From: Pseudoxanthomonas koreensis
GTDB taxonomy: Bacteria; Pseudomonadota; Gammaproteobacteria; Xanthomonadales; Xanthomonadaceae
Reading direction: 5' to 3'
Assembly (NCBI RefSeq): GCF_010093225.1
Contig: NZ_PDWM01000001.1
Coordinates: forward strand, 62,001 to 126,000
Length of the DNA stretch: 64,000 nt
In this document: positions 30,413 to 44,605 of the stretch, piece by piece
How positions within the stretch are numbered: position 1 is the stretch's first letter
Layout of the letters: every line of letters starts with the position of its first letter
Program-made: the position numbers and the translations under genes
Notes under the pieces: generated by a model
What the model was told of the DNA's origin: nothing
What the model saw: only the letters and a program-made list of their open reading frames with translations
Databases searched by the model: none

Positions 30413-30820
30413 TCAGGTGGCCTTGGGGACGATGACCTTCAGGCCCTTGTAGTAGTCGCGGAAAAAGCCGGCGTCGCGGGTGATCAGGGCGTCGCACTGC
30501 AGCAGCGCGTGCGCGCCGACCAGGAAATCGGCGACCACGCGCTCGCGCTTGCCGCCGCGGGCGCGGAAGCGCTGGCCCATGTGGCCGGCGCGCATGGCCG
30601 CCGTCTCCGACAGCGGTTCGTAGCGGATGCCCAGCGGCGAGAGCATGTCCATGAGGTTGTCGGTGGTGTCGAGCATGGCCTGCACCTCGGCCACCACCGC
30701 TTCGCAGACGACCACGTCGTCGTGCGCCAGGGCCTCGCCGATGCAGGCTTCCGACGACTCGGCGAAGGTGCTGTCGCCGGTCAGCAGGTCGATCAGGACG
30801 TTGGAATCGAGTGCGATCAC
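30413..30820 (-). CDS. VapC-like PIN-domain ribonuclease (toxin)
   Basis: A 135-residue PIN-domain protein. It begins at a GTG at 30820 that overlaps the antitoxin stop by 4 bp (GTGA) and reads VIALDSNVLIDLLTGD; acidic residues follow in EAVVAEVQ, ADFLVGAHALLQ and LITRDAGFF, completing the PIN metal site. VapC toxins cut tRNA or other RNA when free of their partner. The pairing with an AbrB-type antitoxin just upstream and translational coupling support a toxin-antitoxin module. It ends 39 bp before acnB, so it may share transcription with acnB. Confidence 0.88.
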   Translation of the reverse strand: MIALDSNVLIDLLTGDSTFAESSEACIGEALAHDDVVVCEAVVAEVQAMLDTTDNLMDMLSPLGIRYEPLSETAAMRAGHMGQRFRARGGKRERVVADFLVGAHALLQCDALITRDAGFFRDYYKGLKVIVPKAT

Positions 30821-31113
30821 TTGCGGCCTTCCGGCTTCCAGTCGGACGGATCGCGCAGCACCTCGAACGGCTCCAGCGGGTCGCCGGGGGCGCGGCCGCG
30901 GATGGCGCGCATGGCCTCGTCGGTGCTGGTGAATCCCTCGGCCAGCCTGACGCTGCCGCGCACCTTGCGCAGCGCCTCGCTCACGTCCTTGCGCAGGATG
31001 ATGCGGCCGCCATCCAGCTCGACCTTGAGCACGCTGCCCTTGGTCAGGCCCAGGGCATCGCGCACGGCCTTGGGCAGGGTGATCTGGCCGCGTTCGGCGA
31101 CGGTGGCTTCCAT
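30817..31113 (-). CDS. AbrB/SpoVT-type antitoxin (VapB-like)
   Basis: A 98-residue protein with an N-terminal swapped-hairpin AbrB domain, MEATVAERGQITLPKAVRDA, which binds DNA and represses its own operon in this family. The longer C-terminal part (GFTSTDEAMRAIRGRAPGDP) probably wraps the toxin. GAGG-type bases lie 8 bp before the ATG at 31113; a longer frame upstream has no support. The gene is divergent from acnA over 247 bp. Confidence 0.88.
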   Translation of the reverse strand: MEATVAERGQITLPKAVRDALGLTKGSVLKVELDGGRIILRKDVSEALRKVRGSVRLAEGFTSTDEAMRAIRGRAPGDPLEPFEVLRDPSDWKPEGRK

Positions 31114-31360
31114 GGGGCGCTCCTCCGTGGACGGTATGACGCAATGATACGTACTTTTCCATGCATACTCAAACCTGCATGGCGGTTTCCGGGCCACAAT
31201 GGCCCGGCCCGGCGGCCCGCCCGGCCGGTACCTTCCCCGAAGACGGGTTGCCAGCGTGACGGCCCTGTCATCGAATGACGGGGACAATGACCGGCCTGCC
31301 GGTACGCCCATCCCTCCACGCCGCCGGGACTGGCGGCGCACAGCCACAGGAGCCCGCCCC

Positions 31361-34114
<2,754 letters not shown>

Positions 34115-34124
34115 GCGACGGCCT

Positions 34125-34154
34125 GGTGGCGGCGGCATCCTCGACGCCGCCACC
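34125..34154. terminator. Hairpin between convergent acnA and lipoprotein gene
   Basis: A perfect 10-bp stem (34125-34134 with 34145-34154), loop of 10 bases, no T tract on either strand. It may act as a weak shared terminator. Confidence 0.35.
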
Positions 34155-34178
34155 CGTTCCCTGGCGACCAAACCACCG

Positions 34179-34640
34179 CTACAACCGCTCCCACTCCGCG
34201 TAATGGAGCAGCCACTGCCCATCCTCGTCGCGCCAGCCGCTGGTGACCTTCCAGCCACCCGCGCGATCCGGCACCAGGCGGCCACCACCGCCGGTGGCCA
34301 TCGCGGTGAAGCGCACCGTGGCGCGGTCGCCCTGCAGTTCGATCTCCGCCGGGCCCAGGACCACCCCGATGTCGGCATTGGCCAGTACCTGCGCGCGCAC
34401 CATTTGCTGCAACGCAGCACGATCCATTCCACCGTTGCCGGCGAAGTCCTCGGCCACGCCCTCCATGAAGCCGCGCGCCTGGCGCTGCTCCAGCGCCGCC
34501 TGCATCTGCCCGATCCGCTCGCGCAGGCGCTGTTCCGGCGGCGTGCGCGAGCATGCCGTCAGCGCCAGCAGCGAAAGCGCCATCGCCAGGGCCGCCGTGG
34601 CCCACCAAATCCGTCGCCGCTGCGTCCAGCACTGCATCAT
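34179..34640 (-). CDS. Small lipoprotein of unknown function
   Basis: A 153-residue lipoprotein. After a basic N-terminus ([11 protein letters not shown]), the signal helix ends in LLALTACSR (Cys about residue 27). The mature part has a helical section ([16 protein letters not shown]) and a beta-rich NTF2/SnoaL-like section ending HYAEWERL, which would fit a small-ligand or binding fold. The start is the first of two adjacent ATGs at 34640. It is divergent from rpfB over 104 bp and convergent with acnA. Function unknown. Confidence 0.8.
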   Translation of the reverse strand: MMQCWTQRRRIWWATAALAMALSLLALTACSRTPPEQRLRERIGQMQAALEQRQARGFMEGVAEDFAGNGGMDRAALQQMVRAQVLANADIGVVLGPAEIELQGDRATVRFTAMATGGGGRLVPDRAGGWKVTSGWRDEDGQWLLHYAEWERL

Positions 34641-34744
34641 CGCTTCGCCTTTTCCATCCGGAACGGTATGCTCACATCGACGCCGGAGGATTGCGAGCCT
34701 GCCGGCGGTACCACGACACTGACCACCTCGGGAGGGAGGCACTG

Positions 34745-36445
34745 ATGAATCCGGATCGACCCTGGCTGCAGAGCTATCCAGAAGGCGTGCCTGCCGACAT
34801 CGACCCGGACGAGTACCGCTCCATCTCCGCGGTGTTCGCCTCATCGGTGAAGAAATACGCTGGGCGCCCCGCGTACCGCAACTTCGGCAAGACCATGACC
34901 TACGCCGAGATCGACGCGGCGAGCGAACAGTTCGCCGCGTACCTGCTCGGCGAGCTGGGCCTGAAGAAGGGCGATCGCGTGGCGATCATGATGCCCAACT
35001 GCCTGCAGTACCCGATCGCGATCTTCGGCGTGCTGCGCGCCGGCATGACCGTGGTCAACGTCAACCCGCTCTACACCGCGCGCGAGCTCAGGCACCAGCT
35101 GGTGGATGCCGGTGCGGCCGCGATCGTGGTCGTCGACAACTTCGGCCGCACCGTGCAGGAAGTGCTGGTCGACACCCCGCTCAAGCAGGTCATCACCACC
35201 GGCCTGGGCGACCTGGTCGGCTTCCCCAAGGGCGCGATCGTCAACTTCGTGCTCAAGTACGTCAAGAAGATGGTGCCGGACTACGACATCCCCGGCGCGG
35301 TGCGCTTCCGCGACGCGCTGGCCGCCGGCAAGAACCACACCCTGCCCCAGGTCGACATCGATCCGGGCGACATCGCCTTCCTGCAGTACACCGGCGGCAC
35401 CACCGGCGTGGCCAAGGGCGCGATGCTCACCCACCGCAACCTGGTGGCGAACATGCAGCAGGCCTCGGCCTGGCTCGGCGCCGAAGTGCTGGAGCCGGGC
35501 AAGGAAGTGATCATCACCGCGCTGCCGCTGTACCACATCTTCGCGCTGACGGCGAACTGCCTGGTCTTCATGGAACTGGGCGGGCTCAACCACCTGATCA
35601 CCAACCCGCGCGACATGCCGGGCTTCGTCAAGGAGCTCAAGGGCTCGGGCTTCACCGCGATCACCGGCGTCAACACCCTGTTCAACGGCCTGCTCAACAC
35701 CCCGGGCTTCGACGAGGTGGACTTCTCCACGCTCAAGTTCACCCTCGGCGGCGGCATGGCCGTGCAGCGCGCGGTGGCCGAGAAGTGGAAGAAGGTCACC
35801 GGCGTTACCCTGGTGGAAGCCTACGGCCTGACCGAGACCTCGCCGGCCGCGTGCATCAATCCGCTGGACATCGCCGAGTTCAACGGCTCGATCGGCCTGC
35901 CGATCCCGTCCACCACGGTCTGCGTCAAGGACGACGACGGCAACGAACTGCCCACCGGCGAGATCGGCGAGCTGTGCGTCAAGGGCCCGCAGGTGATGAA
36001 GGGCTACTGGCAGAAGCCTGAGGAGACCGCCAAGGTGATCGACGGCGACGGCTGGCTGCACACCGGCGACATGGCCCGGATCGACGAAAAGGGCTTCGTC
36101 TACATCGTCGACCGCAAGAAGGACATGATCCTGGTCTCCGGCTTCAACGTGTACCCGAACGAAGTCGAGGACGTGGTCGCGGCGATGCCCGGGGTGCTGG
36201 AAGTGGCCGCGATCGGCGTGCCGGACGAGCGTTCCGGCGAGGCGGTGAAGCTGTTCGTGGTGAAGAAGGACCCGGCGCTGACCGCCGAGCAGATCAAGGC
36301 GTTCTGCCGCGAGGCGCTCACCGGCTACAAGCAGCCGCGCCAGATCGAGTTCCGCACCGAGCTGCCGAAGACCAACGTCGGCAAGATCCTGCGCAAGGAA
36401 CTGCGCGACGCCGAGCTGGCCGCCGGCCAGGGCGCCGCGCACTGA
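34745..36445 (+). CDS. rpfB: Long-chain fatty acyl-CoA ligase RpfB
   Basis: A 566-residue ANL-superfamily ligase. The AMP-binding motif [14 protein letters not shown], the [12 protein letters not shown] region and the [20 protein letters not shown] hinge are intact. The N-terminus [20 protein letters not shown] matches RpfB of Xanthomonas closely. RpfB is the FadD of that genus; it activates fatty acids and turns over the diffusible signal factor (DSF). GGAGG lies upstream of the ATG at 34745. In Xanthomonas rpfF follows directly; here the gene converges on rpfC after 45 bp. Confidence 0.94.
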   Translation: MNPDRPWLQSYPEGVPADIDPDEYRSISAVFASSVKKYAGRPAYRNFGKTMTYAEIDAASEQFAAYLLGELGLKKGDRVAIMMPNCLQYPIAIFGVLRAGMTVVNVNPLYTARELRHQLVDAGAAAIVVVDNFGRTVQEVLVDTPLKQVITTGLGDLVGFPKGAIVNFVLKYVKKMVPDYDIPGAVRFRDALAAGKNHTLPQVDIDPGDIAFLQYTGGTTGVAKGAMLTHRNLVANMQQASAWLGAEVLEPGKEVIITALPLYHIFALTANCLVFMELGGLNHLITNPRDMPGFVKELKGSGFTAITGVNTLFNGLLNTPGFDEVDFSTLKFTLGGGMAVQRAVAEKWKKVTGVTLVEAYGLTETSPAACINPLDIAEFNGSIGLPIPSTTVCVKDDDGNELPTGEIGELCVKGPQVMKGYWQKPEETAKVIDGDGWLHTGDMARIDEKGFVYIVDRKKDMILVSGFNVYPNEVEDVVAAMPGVLEVAAIGVPDERSGEAVKLFVVKKDPALTAEQIKAFCREALTGYKQPRQIEFRTELPKTNVGKILRKELRDAELAAGQGAAH

Positions 36446-36461
36446 CCGGCTGACCGCCGGG

Positions 36462-36482
36462 CGGACGGGCCCTGCCCGTCCG
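36462..36482. terminator. Bidirectional hairpin between rpfB and rpfC
   Basis: A perfect 9-bp GC stem (36462-36470 with 36474-36482) and a CCT loop fill almost the whole gap between the convergent genes. There is no T tract. It lies exactly where rpfF would be in Xanthomonas. Confidence 0.5.
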
Positions 36483-36490
36483 TTCCGGCT

Positions 36491-38686
36491 TCAGCCCGGC
36501 TCGCCGCCGCCGTCGCGGACACCGCGCGCCGCCAGGCGCGCATCCAGCGCCTCGCGGCCCTGGGTCAGTGCAGCGTTGAGCATGGCCAGGCGCTGGCGCC
36601 ATTCGTTGCGCACCTGCCAGTCGGCCAGGCGCATCAGTCCACTGCCCAGCTCGGCGACCCGCACGAGGCCCAGGTTGGCGGCCACGCCCTTGATCGCATG
36701 CGCGTGGTCGCGCAACCGCGCCCAGTCGGCGGCCTCGGCCGCGTGCGACATGGCGCCGATGCAGCCGTCGGCGTCGGCGAGGCAGTGGGCGATGAACTCA
36801 CGTTCGAAGGTCGCGCCCATGCCCATCGCCGCCAGTTCGTCCAGCACCGAGGCGTCGAGCACGCCGGCGGCGACGTGCGTGGCCGCGGCGGGCGCCGGCG
36901 CCCCGCCGCCGGCCTGGCGGTCGCGCAGCGCGGCCAGTTCGGACAGCGTTTCCAGCAGCCGCCCGACCGCGGCCGGCTTGACCAGGAACGCGAACGCACC
37001 GGCGCGCTCGCAACGCTGCCTGGACTCCGGCGTCGCGTCCGCACTGAGGATCACCACCGGCAAGCGCATGCGCCTGCCGCCCTGGGCGCCGCGCACCCGG
37101 CGCATCAGCTCCAGGCCGCTCACCCCGGGCATGTGCAGGTCGGCGATCACCGCGTCGTAGTCGGTGGCCGCCAGCGCCTCCAGCGCCTGTTCGCCGCCTT
37201 CCACGCAGGTGGCGCGGTGCCCGGCCTTCTGCAGCAGCCGCTGCAGCACCGCGCGGTTGTCCTCGTTGTCGTCGGCGACCAGCAGGCGCATGCTGCGCAC
37301 CCGCGCACGGTGGCGCAGCAGCGGATCGCCGAAAGCGATCACGTTGTCGCCGGCATCGTGCGCAGCGGCAGCGCCGGCTTCGTCGGCCACCGGCGCCGGC
37401 AGCGGCGGCTGGCTGGCGGGATCGACGCGCGCGAACGGCACCTCGATCCAGAAACAGCTGCCCTGCCCCTCCCTGCTGTCGTAGCCGATCCGCCCGCCCA
37501 TCGCCTCGGTCAGCCCCCTGGCGATGGACGTGCCCAGGCCGGTGCCGCCGTAGCGGCGGGCCATGCCGGCGTCGTCCTGCTCGAACGGATCGAACAGGCG
37601 CCCGGCCATCCGCGCCGGCACGCCGATGCCGGTATCGGAGACGGCGAAGCGCAGGCGCACGTGCGCGGCGTCCGCGGGCTCGTCCAGCACCGACACGTCG
37701 ATGCGCACACGGCCCTGCTCGGTGAACTTGACCGCGTTGCCGACCAGGTTCAGCAGCACCTGGCGCAAGTGCCCGGCATCGCCGCTGACCGTCTCCGGCA
37801 CCTCGTCGGCCACCACCACCAGGTAGTCCAGGTTGCGCGCGCGGGCCTGGCCCTGCATCACCAGGCCGATCCCGGCCACCAGCTCGCGCGGCGAGAAATC
37901 CCCGGAGTGCAGGCGGACCTTGCCCGCTTCGATCACCGAGATGTCGAGCACGTCCTCGACCAGCGCCATCAGCGTGCGCGAAGAGGCCTGCAGGGTGGCC
38001 ACGTACTCGCGCTGCTCCCGGTCCAGGCGCGTGTCGGCGAGCAGTTCGGACATCCCCGCCAGGCCGTTGAGCGGCGTGCGCAGTTCATGGCTCATGTTGG
38101 CCAGGAACAGGCTCTTGGCCTCGCTGGCGCGGCGCGCCTCGGCAGTGGCGCGGGTGAGCTGCCGCAGCAGCACCGCCATGTACACCGGCACCGCGGCCAG
38201 GCCGGCCAGCAGGCCGATGCCCAGGGCGCGGTTCTGGGCCCAGTAGTCGCCCAGCCACAGCACGCTGCCGAAGCTGGCCAGGGCCATGGCCACCGCCAGC
38301 CCCAGATAGCGCGTGCCGTAGCGCAGGCCGTTGCCCACCGTCACCACGAGCATCAGCACGTAGACCCAGGCCAGGGACCCGGCGAGGCTGGTCATCGCCG
38401 CAGCCATCAGGCCGTAGTCGGCGACCATGCCCAGCAGCCGGCGCGCGTGCGAACGCCCCGGGGAGACCAGCAACGCGGCGAACAGGGCCAGGCCAACCGT
38501 CAGGCCGGCCAGCACGATCCATACCGTGGTGGCGTACCGCGCCGGATCGACGCCTTCGCGGGTCGACGGCAGCAGCAGGTAGGCCAGCACCAGCAGCACC
38601 AGGCCGATCCGCAGCAGGCCCTGGGCATGCTCGCTGTCGGGCCGTTGCGCCAGCCGTCCGCGCAGCCGGGTCCAGGCCTCAGCCAT
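36491..38686 (-). CDS. rpfC: Hybrid sensor histidine kinase RpfC
   Basis: A 731-residue hybrid kinase. Order: N-terminal periplasmic-facing sensor ([20 protein letters not shown]), five or so membrane helices (about 24-175), HisKA with His200 ([14 protein letters not shown]), HATPase, receiver with Asp516 (VIADLHMPG), and Hpt with His663 ([14 protein letters not shown]). This order and the segment [19 protein letters not shown] match RpfC of Xanthomonas. Sensor residues Arg15, Asp17, Ser18 and Glu19, reported to be needed for DSF binding in X. campestris, are at the same numbers here; the Ala before the kinase (Ala180) is also kept. It overlaps rpfG by 8 bp and shares its operon. Confidence 0.96.
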   Translation of the reverse strand: MAEAWTRLRGRLAQRPDSEHAQGLLRIGLVLLVLAYLLLPSTREGVDPARYATTVWIVLAGLTVGLALFAALLVSPGRSHARRLLGMVADYGLMAAAMTSLAGSLAWVYVLMLVVTVGNGLRYGTRYLGLAVAMALASFGSVLWLGDYWAQNRALGIGLLAGLAAVPVYMAVLLRQLTRATAEARRASEAKSLFLANMSHELRTPLNGLAGMSELLADTRLDREQREYVATLQASSRTLMALVEDVLDISVIEAGKVRLHSGDFSPRELVAGIGLVMQGQARARNLDYLVVVADEVPETVSGDAGHLRQVLLNLVGNAVKFTEQGRVRIDVSVLDEPADAAHVRLRFAVSDTGIGVPARMAGRLFDPFEQDDAGMARRYGGTGLGTSIARGLTEAMGGRIGYDSREGQGSCFWIEVPFARVDPASQPPLPAPVADEAGAAAAHDAGDNVIAFGDPLLRHRARVRSMRLLVADDNEDNRAVLQRLLQKAGHRATCVEGGEQALEALAATDYDAVIADLHMPGVSGLELMRRVRGAQGGRRMRLPVVILSADATPESRQRCERAGAFAFLVKPAAVGRLLETLSELAALRDRQAGGGAPAPAAATHVAAGVLDASVLDELAAMGMGATFEREFIAHCLADADGCIGAMSHAAEAADWARLRDHAHAIKGVAANLGLVRVAELGSGLMRLADWQVRNEWRQRLAMLNAALTQGREALDARLAARGVRDGGGEPG

Positions 38687-39818
38687 GGCCCAGTCCCCCG
38701 GGGCGTGCCGGCGCGATCGAGCACTGCTCGCAGATCTGCTGCAGGCGCTCGCGGCCGCGCAGCAGCGCATCGACGCAGGCCGGATCGAACAGGCGCCCGC
38801 GCTGCGCGCACAGGTAGGCCAGGGCCGCTTCCACGGTCCACGCCTCCTTGTACGGGCGCGGCGAGATCAGCGCGTCGAACACGTCGGCCACGGCCACGAT
38901 CCGTGCTTCCAGCGGGATCGCCTCGCCTGCCAGGCCGTCGGGATAGCCGCTGCCGTCGTAGCGTTCGTGGTGGCGCAGCGCAATCAGCGCGCCGGCCTGG
39001 ATGAAGCGGTTCTGGCTGCCGCTGAGCAGCTCGTGGCCGATGCGCGGGTGCCGCCGCATCACCGACATCTCCGACTCGTCCAGCTTGCCGGGCTTCATCA
39101 GCACCGCGTCGGGGATGGCGATCTTGCCGATGTCGTGCAGCGGCGCGGCCATCTCGATGGTGCGCACCTCTTCCTCGGCCAGACCCAGACCTTCGGCGAT
39201 CAGGCCGGCCACGCGCGACATGCGCTCCAGATAGGCACTGGTGCCGGCGTCGCGGAACTCGATCGCCCGCGCCAGCCGCGACAGCGTCTCCCGCTCGCGC
39301 TCCTCGACCTCGTGCATGCTCGACAGCAGCCGCTGCTCCAGCGACAGCGCGCGCTGCTTCACCGTCTCGGACTGCTGGCGCAGCTGCAGCAGGTTGTGGC
39401 AGCGCGCGCGCAGTTCGCGCGGGCGCACGGGCTTGACCAGGAAGTCGATCACCCCGGCTTCCAGCGCGGCCTGGCGCACCGGTTCGTCGCCGACCACGGT
39501 GATCAGGATGATCGGGATGTCGCGGTGCTTGGGCAGGCGGCGGAAACGGCGGGCGAACTCCAGCCCGTCCATCCCCGGCATGCGGTAGTCGAGCAGCAGC
39601 AGGTCGGTGGGGTTGGCATCGCACCAGGCCAGCGCCTGTCGCGCATCGCCGAAGTCGTGCACGGCCAGCTCGGAGGTGATGTCCTCGATGATGTGGCGCA
39701 GCATCGTGCGCGCAGACGCCTGATCGTCGACGATGACGATATCCACGAATTCTTCGCCCCGTTCCGCCGTAGTGACGAGTCGGCAGGATAGCGCGTTGTC
39801 GCCCGTGCCCGCAGCCAT
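38679..39818 (-). CDS. rpfG: Response regulator RpfG, cyclic di-GMP phosphodiesterase
   Basis: A 379-residue regulator: receiver (about 20-140, phosphoacceptor in LLLLDYRMPGMDG) and HD-GYP domain (about 175-365) with MAAPLHDIGKIAIPD and HHERYDGSGYPDGL. It degrades cyclic di-GMP when phosphorylated by RpfC and thereby controls motility, biofilm and exoenzymes. The start at 39818 has AAGGA 8 bp upstream and gives the length of Xanthomonas RpfG; GTG starts at 39776 and 39746 are possible. rpfH, present between rpfG and rpfC in some Xanthomonas, is absent. Confidence 0.96.
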   Translation of the reverse strand: MAAGTGDNALSCRLVTTAERGEEFVDIVIVDDQASARTMLRHIIEDITSELAVHDFGDARQALAWCDANPTDLLLLDYRMPGMDGLEFARRFRRLPKHRDIPIILITVVGDEPVRQAALEAGVIDFLVKPVRPRELRARCHNLLQLRQQSETVKQRALSLEQRLLSSMHEVEERERETLSRLARAIEFRDAGTSAYLERMSRVAGLIAEGLGLAEEEVRTIEMAAPLHDIGKIAIPDAVLMKPGKLDESEMSVMRRHPRIGHELLSGSQNRFIQAGALIALRHHERYDGSGYPDGLAGEAIPLEARIVAVADVFDALISPRPYKEAWTVEAALAYLCAQRGRLFDPACVDALLRGRERLQQICEQCSIAPARPGGLGHG

Positions 39819-39949
39819 GGCCCTCGTCCTTCCCGGATCGCAGGGCATTCGGCCCTGCTTCTGCCGGTAAAGGACGCAGGGACCATGCCAGCGCCGCCCC
39901 CTGCAGGCCCGGAAACAGTGACGCAGCGCAGGAAATGGCGCCCTGCCCC

Positions 39950-39976
39950 GTAGCACCGGGCTCCGCCCCGCCCTAC
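39950..39976. repeat. Degenerate GTAG-type palindrome
   Basis: GTAG at 39950-39953 and CTAC at 39973-39976 bracket GGGC and GCCC arms with mismatches between. It lies in the 169-bp gap between lysS and rpfG and resembles the GTAG repeats at 46898, 56684 and 63534. Confidence 0.5.
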
Positions 39977-39987
39977 CGGTACCGGCC

Positions 39988-41517
<1,530 letters not shown>

Positions 41518-41652
41518 GGTGTCGGCAGGACGCGGGAGCCGCGCGTGGGATTCAAGGGTATCCCGGTGTCCGCTTCGACGGCACCGGGCATCTGCTCGGG
41601 GAGGATGCGGACGCGGGGCCCGGCGCGCGACGGCCTGGCGGCCGCCCGCGCA

Positions 41653-42781
41653 TCACGCCGCGTCGGACCGTTTCGCGCCAGCCTCCAGCCCCGCCTTCAG
41701 GCTGGCCTCGACGAACTCGTCCAGGTCGCCATCGAGCACCTTCTGCGTGTCGCTGCGCTCGATCCCGGTGCGCAGGTCCTTGATCCGGCTCTGGTCGAGC
41801 ACGTAGTTGCGGATCTGGCTGCCCCAGCCGATGTCGGACTTGGTCGCTTCGACCGCGTCGCGTTCGGCATTGCGCTTCTGGATCTCCAGCTCGTACAGCT
41901 TGGCCGCCAGCATCTTCATCGCGTTGTCGCGGTTCTGGTGCTGGCTGCGGCCGGTCTGGCAGGCGACGACAATGCCGCTAGGCACGTGGGTGATGCGCAC
42001 CGCGGACTCGGTCTTGTTGACATGCTGGCCGCCCGCGCCCGAGGAGCGGTAGACGTCGGTCTTCAGGTCGGCCGGGTTGATCTCGATGTCGATGTTGTCG
42101 TCGACTTCCGGCGACACGAACACCGAGGTGAAGCTGGTGTGGCGGCGGTTGTCCGAGTCGAACGGCGACTTGCGCACCAGCCGGTGCACGCCGGTCTCGG
42201 TCTTGAGCCAGCCGTAGGCGAAATCGCCCTCCACCCGCAGCGTGGCCGACTTGATCCCGGCGACGTCGCCGCCGCTGGCTTCCATCAGCTCGGTCTTCCA
42301 GCCGCGCGACTCGCACCAGCGCAGGTACATGCGCAGCAGGATCTCGGCCCAGTCCTGGGCCTCGGTGCCGCCGGCGCCGGCCTGGATATCGACGAAGGCG
42401 TTGGACGCATCCATCCTGCCGGAGAACATGCGCTGGAACTCCAGCGCCTCGATCTGCTTCTCGAAGCGGTCGACATCGGCGACCACGGCCAGCGCGGTGT
42501 CCTCGTCCTGCTCGCTTTCGGCCAGCTCCAGCAGCTCGGTCGAGCCTTCCAGGCCCTCCAGCACCGAGGCGATGCCACCGACGGTCTTCTCGAGCAGGGA
42601 GCGCTCGCGGCCCAGGCCCTGGGCGCGTTCCGGATCGTCCCAGACGTTGGGCAGTTCCAGTTCGCGGTTTACTTCTTCCAGACGCTCTTTCTTTGCGTCG
42701 TAGTCAAAGATACCCCCGGAGCGAGACCACCCGGCCGGTGAGGTCGGCGATGCGCTGGCGGACGGGATTGAGCTCGATCAT
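41653..42781 (-). CDS. prfB: Peptide chain release factor 2, with programmed +1 frameshift
   Basis: RF2, 375 residues, reads UGA and UAA. The first 25 codons ([16 protein letters not shown] to RGYL, 42781-42707) end in an in-frame TGA at 42706-42704. The preceding GGGGGTATCTTTGAC is the classic shift site: an internal ribosome-binding sequence, CTT and TGA C. A +1 shift reads GAC (42705) and continues [11 protein letters not shown] down to 41653. The GGQ loop ([15 protein letters not shown]) and the tripeptide anticodon SPF (VRKSPFDSD) are intact. The shift makes RF2 level self-regulating. No other frame lesion is seen. Confidence 0.97.
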
Positions 42782-42825
42782 GGCGGGAGCGACAAGGCTG
42801 AAAACGGCCGCAGATTCTAGCAGGA

Positions 42826-44592
42826 TCAAGGCCTGACGCTGCCGTTGTCCTCCTGCAGTTCGGGCTTGAACGGCACGTCCGGTGGCGGACGGCCGTCGGT
42901 TGGCTGCTCGTTGAGGTTGGGATCGCTGATGCCGCAGCCGCCACCGAGCTGCAGCAGAGAGATCACGCAGTCGATCTTCTTGCTGGTCCCCGGGATCGGG
43001 ATCGCCACCGACTTGATGCCCTTGCGCACCCAGTCGGCCAGCAGCGATTCGTTCGGCACCCAGTAGCGGTCCAGGCTGGTGGGTTCGTAGTCGTAGGGCG
43101 GCCGCTTGAGCCAGGTTCCCGACTCGGCCAGCCGTGCCCGGGTCCAGTCGTCGTTGTCGCCGCCCGGTGCCCCGCGCCCGGCCACGCCCTCGCCCGGATC
43201 GCCGCTGCGGGTACCCGGGCCGGCGCCGGGACCGGTGCCACTGCCATCGCCGGGCAGGCGAACGCGGCCTTCCTCGTCGAACAGGCCCGACGCGCCACCG
43301 GGACGGCGATCGCCGCTGGCCGCCTGACCCCAGTCGTCGCCAGTGCGCGGGCTTTCCCAGCCACTGCCCGTGCCTGGACGGGTCGCGGACGCACCCGGAG
43401 CGACGCCGGGGGTAGCCGTCGGCGCCGCCCCGGCGGTGCTGCCGGCCGCGGCGCTGGCCGCACCCGCCTGGCCGGTGGCCGGCGTGGGCGACGGCGCCAC
43501 ACCCGCCGTCGTGGACGGCTGCGTGGCCGTTGCCGCGCCCGGAGGTTCGGGCGACGGTGGCGACGGCATCGCCACCTCGCGCTGGCGCACGCTGGTTTCC
43601 GGCGCGCCGGGAAGGCGTGGCACCACCTGCGGCGCCTGCACTGCGACCGGCCTGACTTCGACCTGCGGCAAGGGTTCGTCGACCTCGCGCGTGCGCAGCT
43701 CGACCTCGCGTGGCTGGCGCAGCGGCACGTCGACCGGGCGCGCCTGCGGTGCGGCGACCACCGGCGCCTGGACCACGGCCACTTCGCGCTCGCGCAGCTG
43801 CGGCTCCACCGGCGTGCGCACCGGTTGCAGTTCGCGCGGCGTGGTCGGCGGCAGCACGTAGTCGATCGTCGGCTGCTCGACTTCGGTGACCTGGACCGGC
43901 TGCTCGGCCGGCGGCTGCGGCTCCTGCACCGGTTCGGGCACCTCGCGCACCGCCACCTCGGGCAGCGCCGGTGCAGGCAGCTGCGGTGCGGCAGGGGCCG
44001 GCTCCACCTGCGGCAGCGGCGGCACCTCCGGCATGGCCGCGCTGGCGCCTTCCACGTCCGCCTGCGCAGGGGGCGCCGGAGCGGCCGGCGGCGCCGGCTC
44101 GCCTGCCGGCGCGTCGGAAGGCGGCCCCTCCTCCGCGGCACGCGGCGTACCCGGATCGCCGGCGCCGATGAAGCCGACCTCGATGCGTTCGCCGCCACCA
44201 CCGGCTTCCGGCAGCGGCGGCCGCGCCAGCGACTGCATCCACGCCACCCAGGCCAGGAACGCGACGAACAGCAGGTGCAGGACCACGCTGCCCACGCGCG
44301 GGCCGACCCGCAGCGGCAGCTCGTCGGCCGGTGGCGGCAGCCAGCCCTGGCGGAACAGGGAGAAGAACGCCGGCCATGTCGCCAGTTCCTCGCCGCGCGG
44401 GACCGGCGCCGGCGGGCGCTGCGCGACCACCTCGACCAGCGCGCCGGGCGAGGCATGCGGATGCGCCTGCGGCTGCGGCTGCGCGCGCAGCCACAGCGCC
44501 CAGCCGTAGGGCATGCCGGTACTGCGTTCGACCGGAGTACGCGGCGGTGCGCGCGCGATCAGCGCCTGGACGATTTCCGCCGCGCGCGTCAC
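42826..44592 (-). CDS. Transmembrane repetitive (TonB-like, Pro-rich) protein
   Basis: A 588-residue protein like those called 'transmembrane repetitive protein' in Xanthomonadaceae. A cytoplasmic N-terminus of about 95 residues is followed by one membrane helix ([22 protein letters not shown], about 100-120) and a long Pro, Ala, Glu, Val-rich extension (about 150-400), as in TonB spacers. Then comes a Gly/Asp-rich stretch with [15 protein letters not shown], and a folded C-terminal part with [15 protein letters not shown] and two Cys. I used the GTG at 44592; an ATG at 44514 is possible. It sits between prfB and nfuA. Function unknown; spanning the periplasm to the outer membrane is inferred. 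Confidence 0.75.
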   Translation of the reverse strand: MTRAAEIVQALIARAPPRTPVERSTGMPYGWALWLRAQPQPQAHPHASPGALVEVVAQRPPAPVPRGEELATWPAFFSLFRQGWLPPPADELPLRVGPRVGSVVLHLLFVAFLAWVAWMQSLARPPLPEAGGGGERIEVGFIGAGDPGTPRAAEEGPPSDAPAGEPAPPAAPAPPAQADVEGASAAMPEVPPLPQVEPAPAAPQLPAPALPEVAVREVPEPVQEPQPPAEQPVQVTEVEQPTIDYVLPPTTPRELQPVRTPVEPQLREREVAVVQAPVVAAPQARPVDVPLRQPREVELRTREVDEPLPQVEVRPVAVQAPQVVPRLPGAPETSVRQREVAMPSPPSPEPPGAATATQPSTTAGVAPSPTPATGQAGAASAAAGSTAGAAPTATPGVAPGASATRPGTGSGWESPRTGDDWGQAASGDRRPGGASGLFDEEGRVRLPGDGSGTGPGAGPGTRSGDPGEGVAGRGAPGGDNDDWTRARLAESGTWLKRPPYDYEPTSLDRYWVPNESLLADWVRKGIKSVAIPIPGTSKKIDCVISLLQLGGGCGISDPNLNEQPTDGRPPPDVPFKPELQEDNGSVRP

Positions 44593-44605
44593 CGGCTGCG
44601 CCGTG

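Noticed and set aside
28097-31147. Plus-strand open frame of 1016 codons opposite acnB and the VapBC-like pair
   Set aside because: It crosses three supported genes on the other strand and has no plausible ribosome site or domain.
42704-44494. Long minus-strand frame ending with [16 protein letters not shown]
   Set aside because: Only its last 25 codons are real (start of prfB before the frameshift); the rest is a shadow of the repetitive protein gene in another frame.
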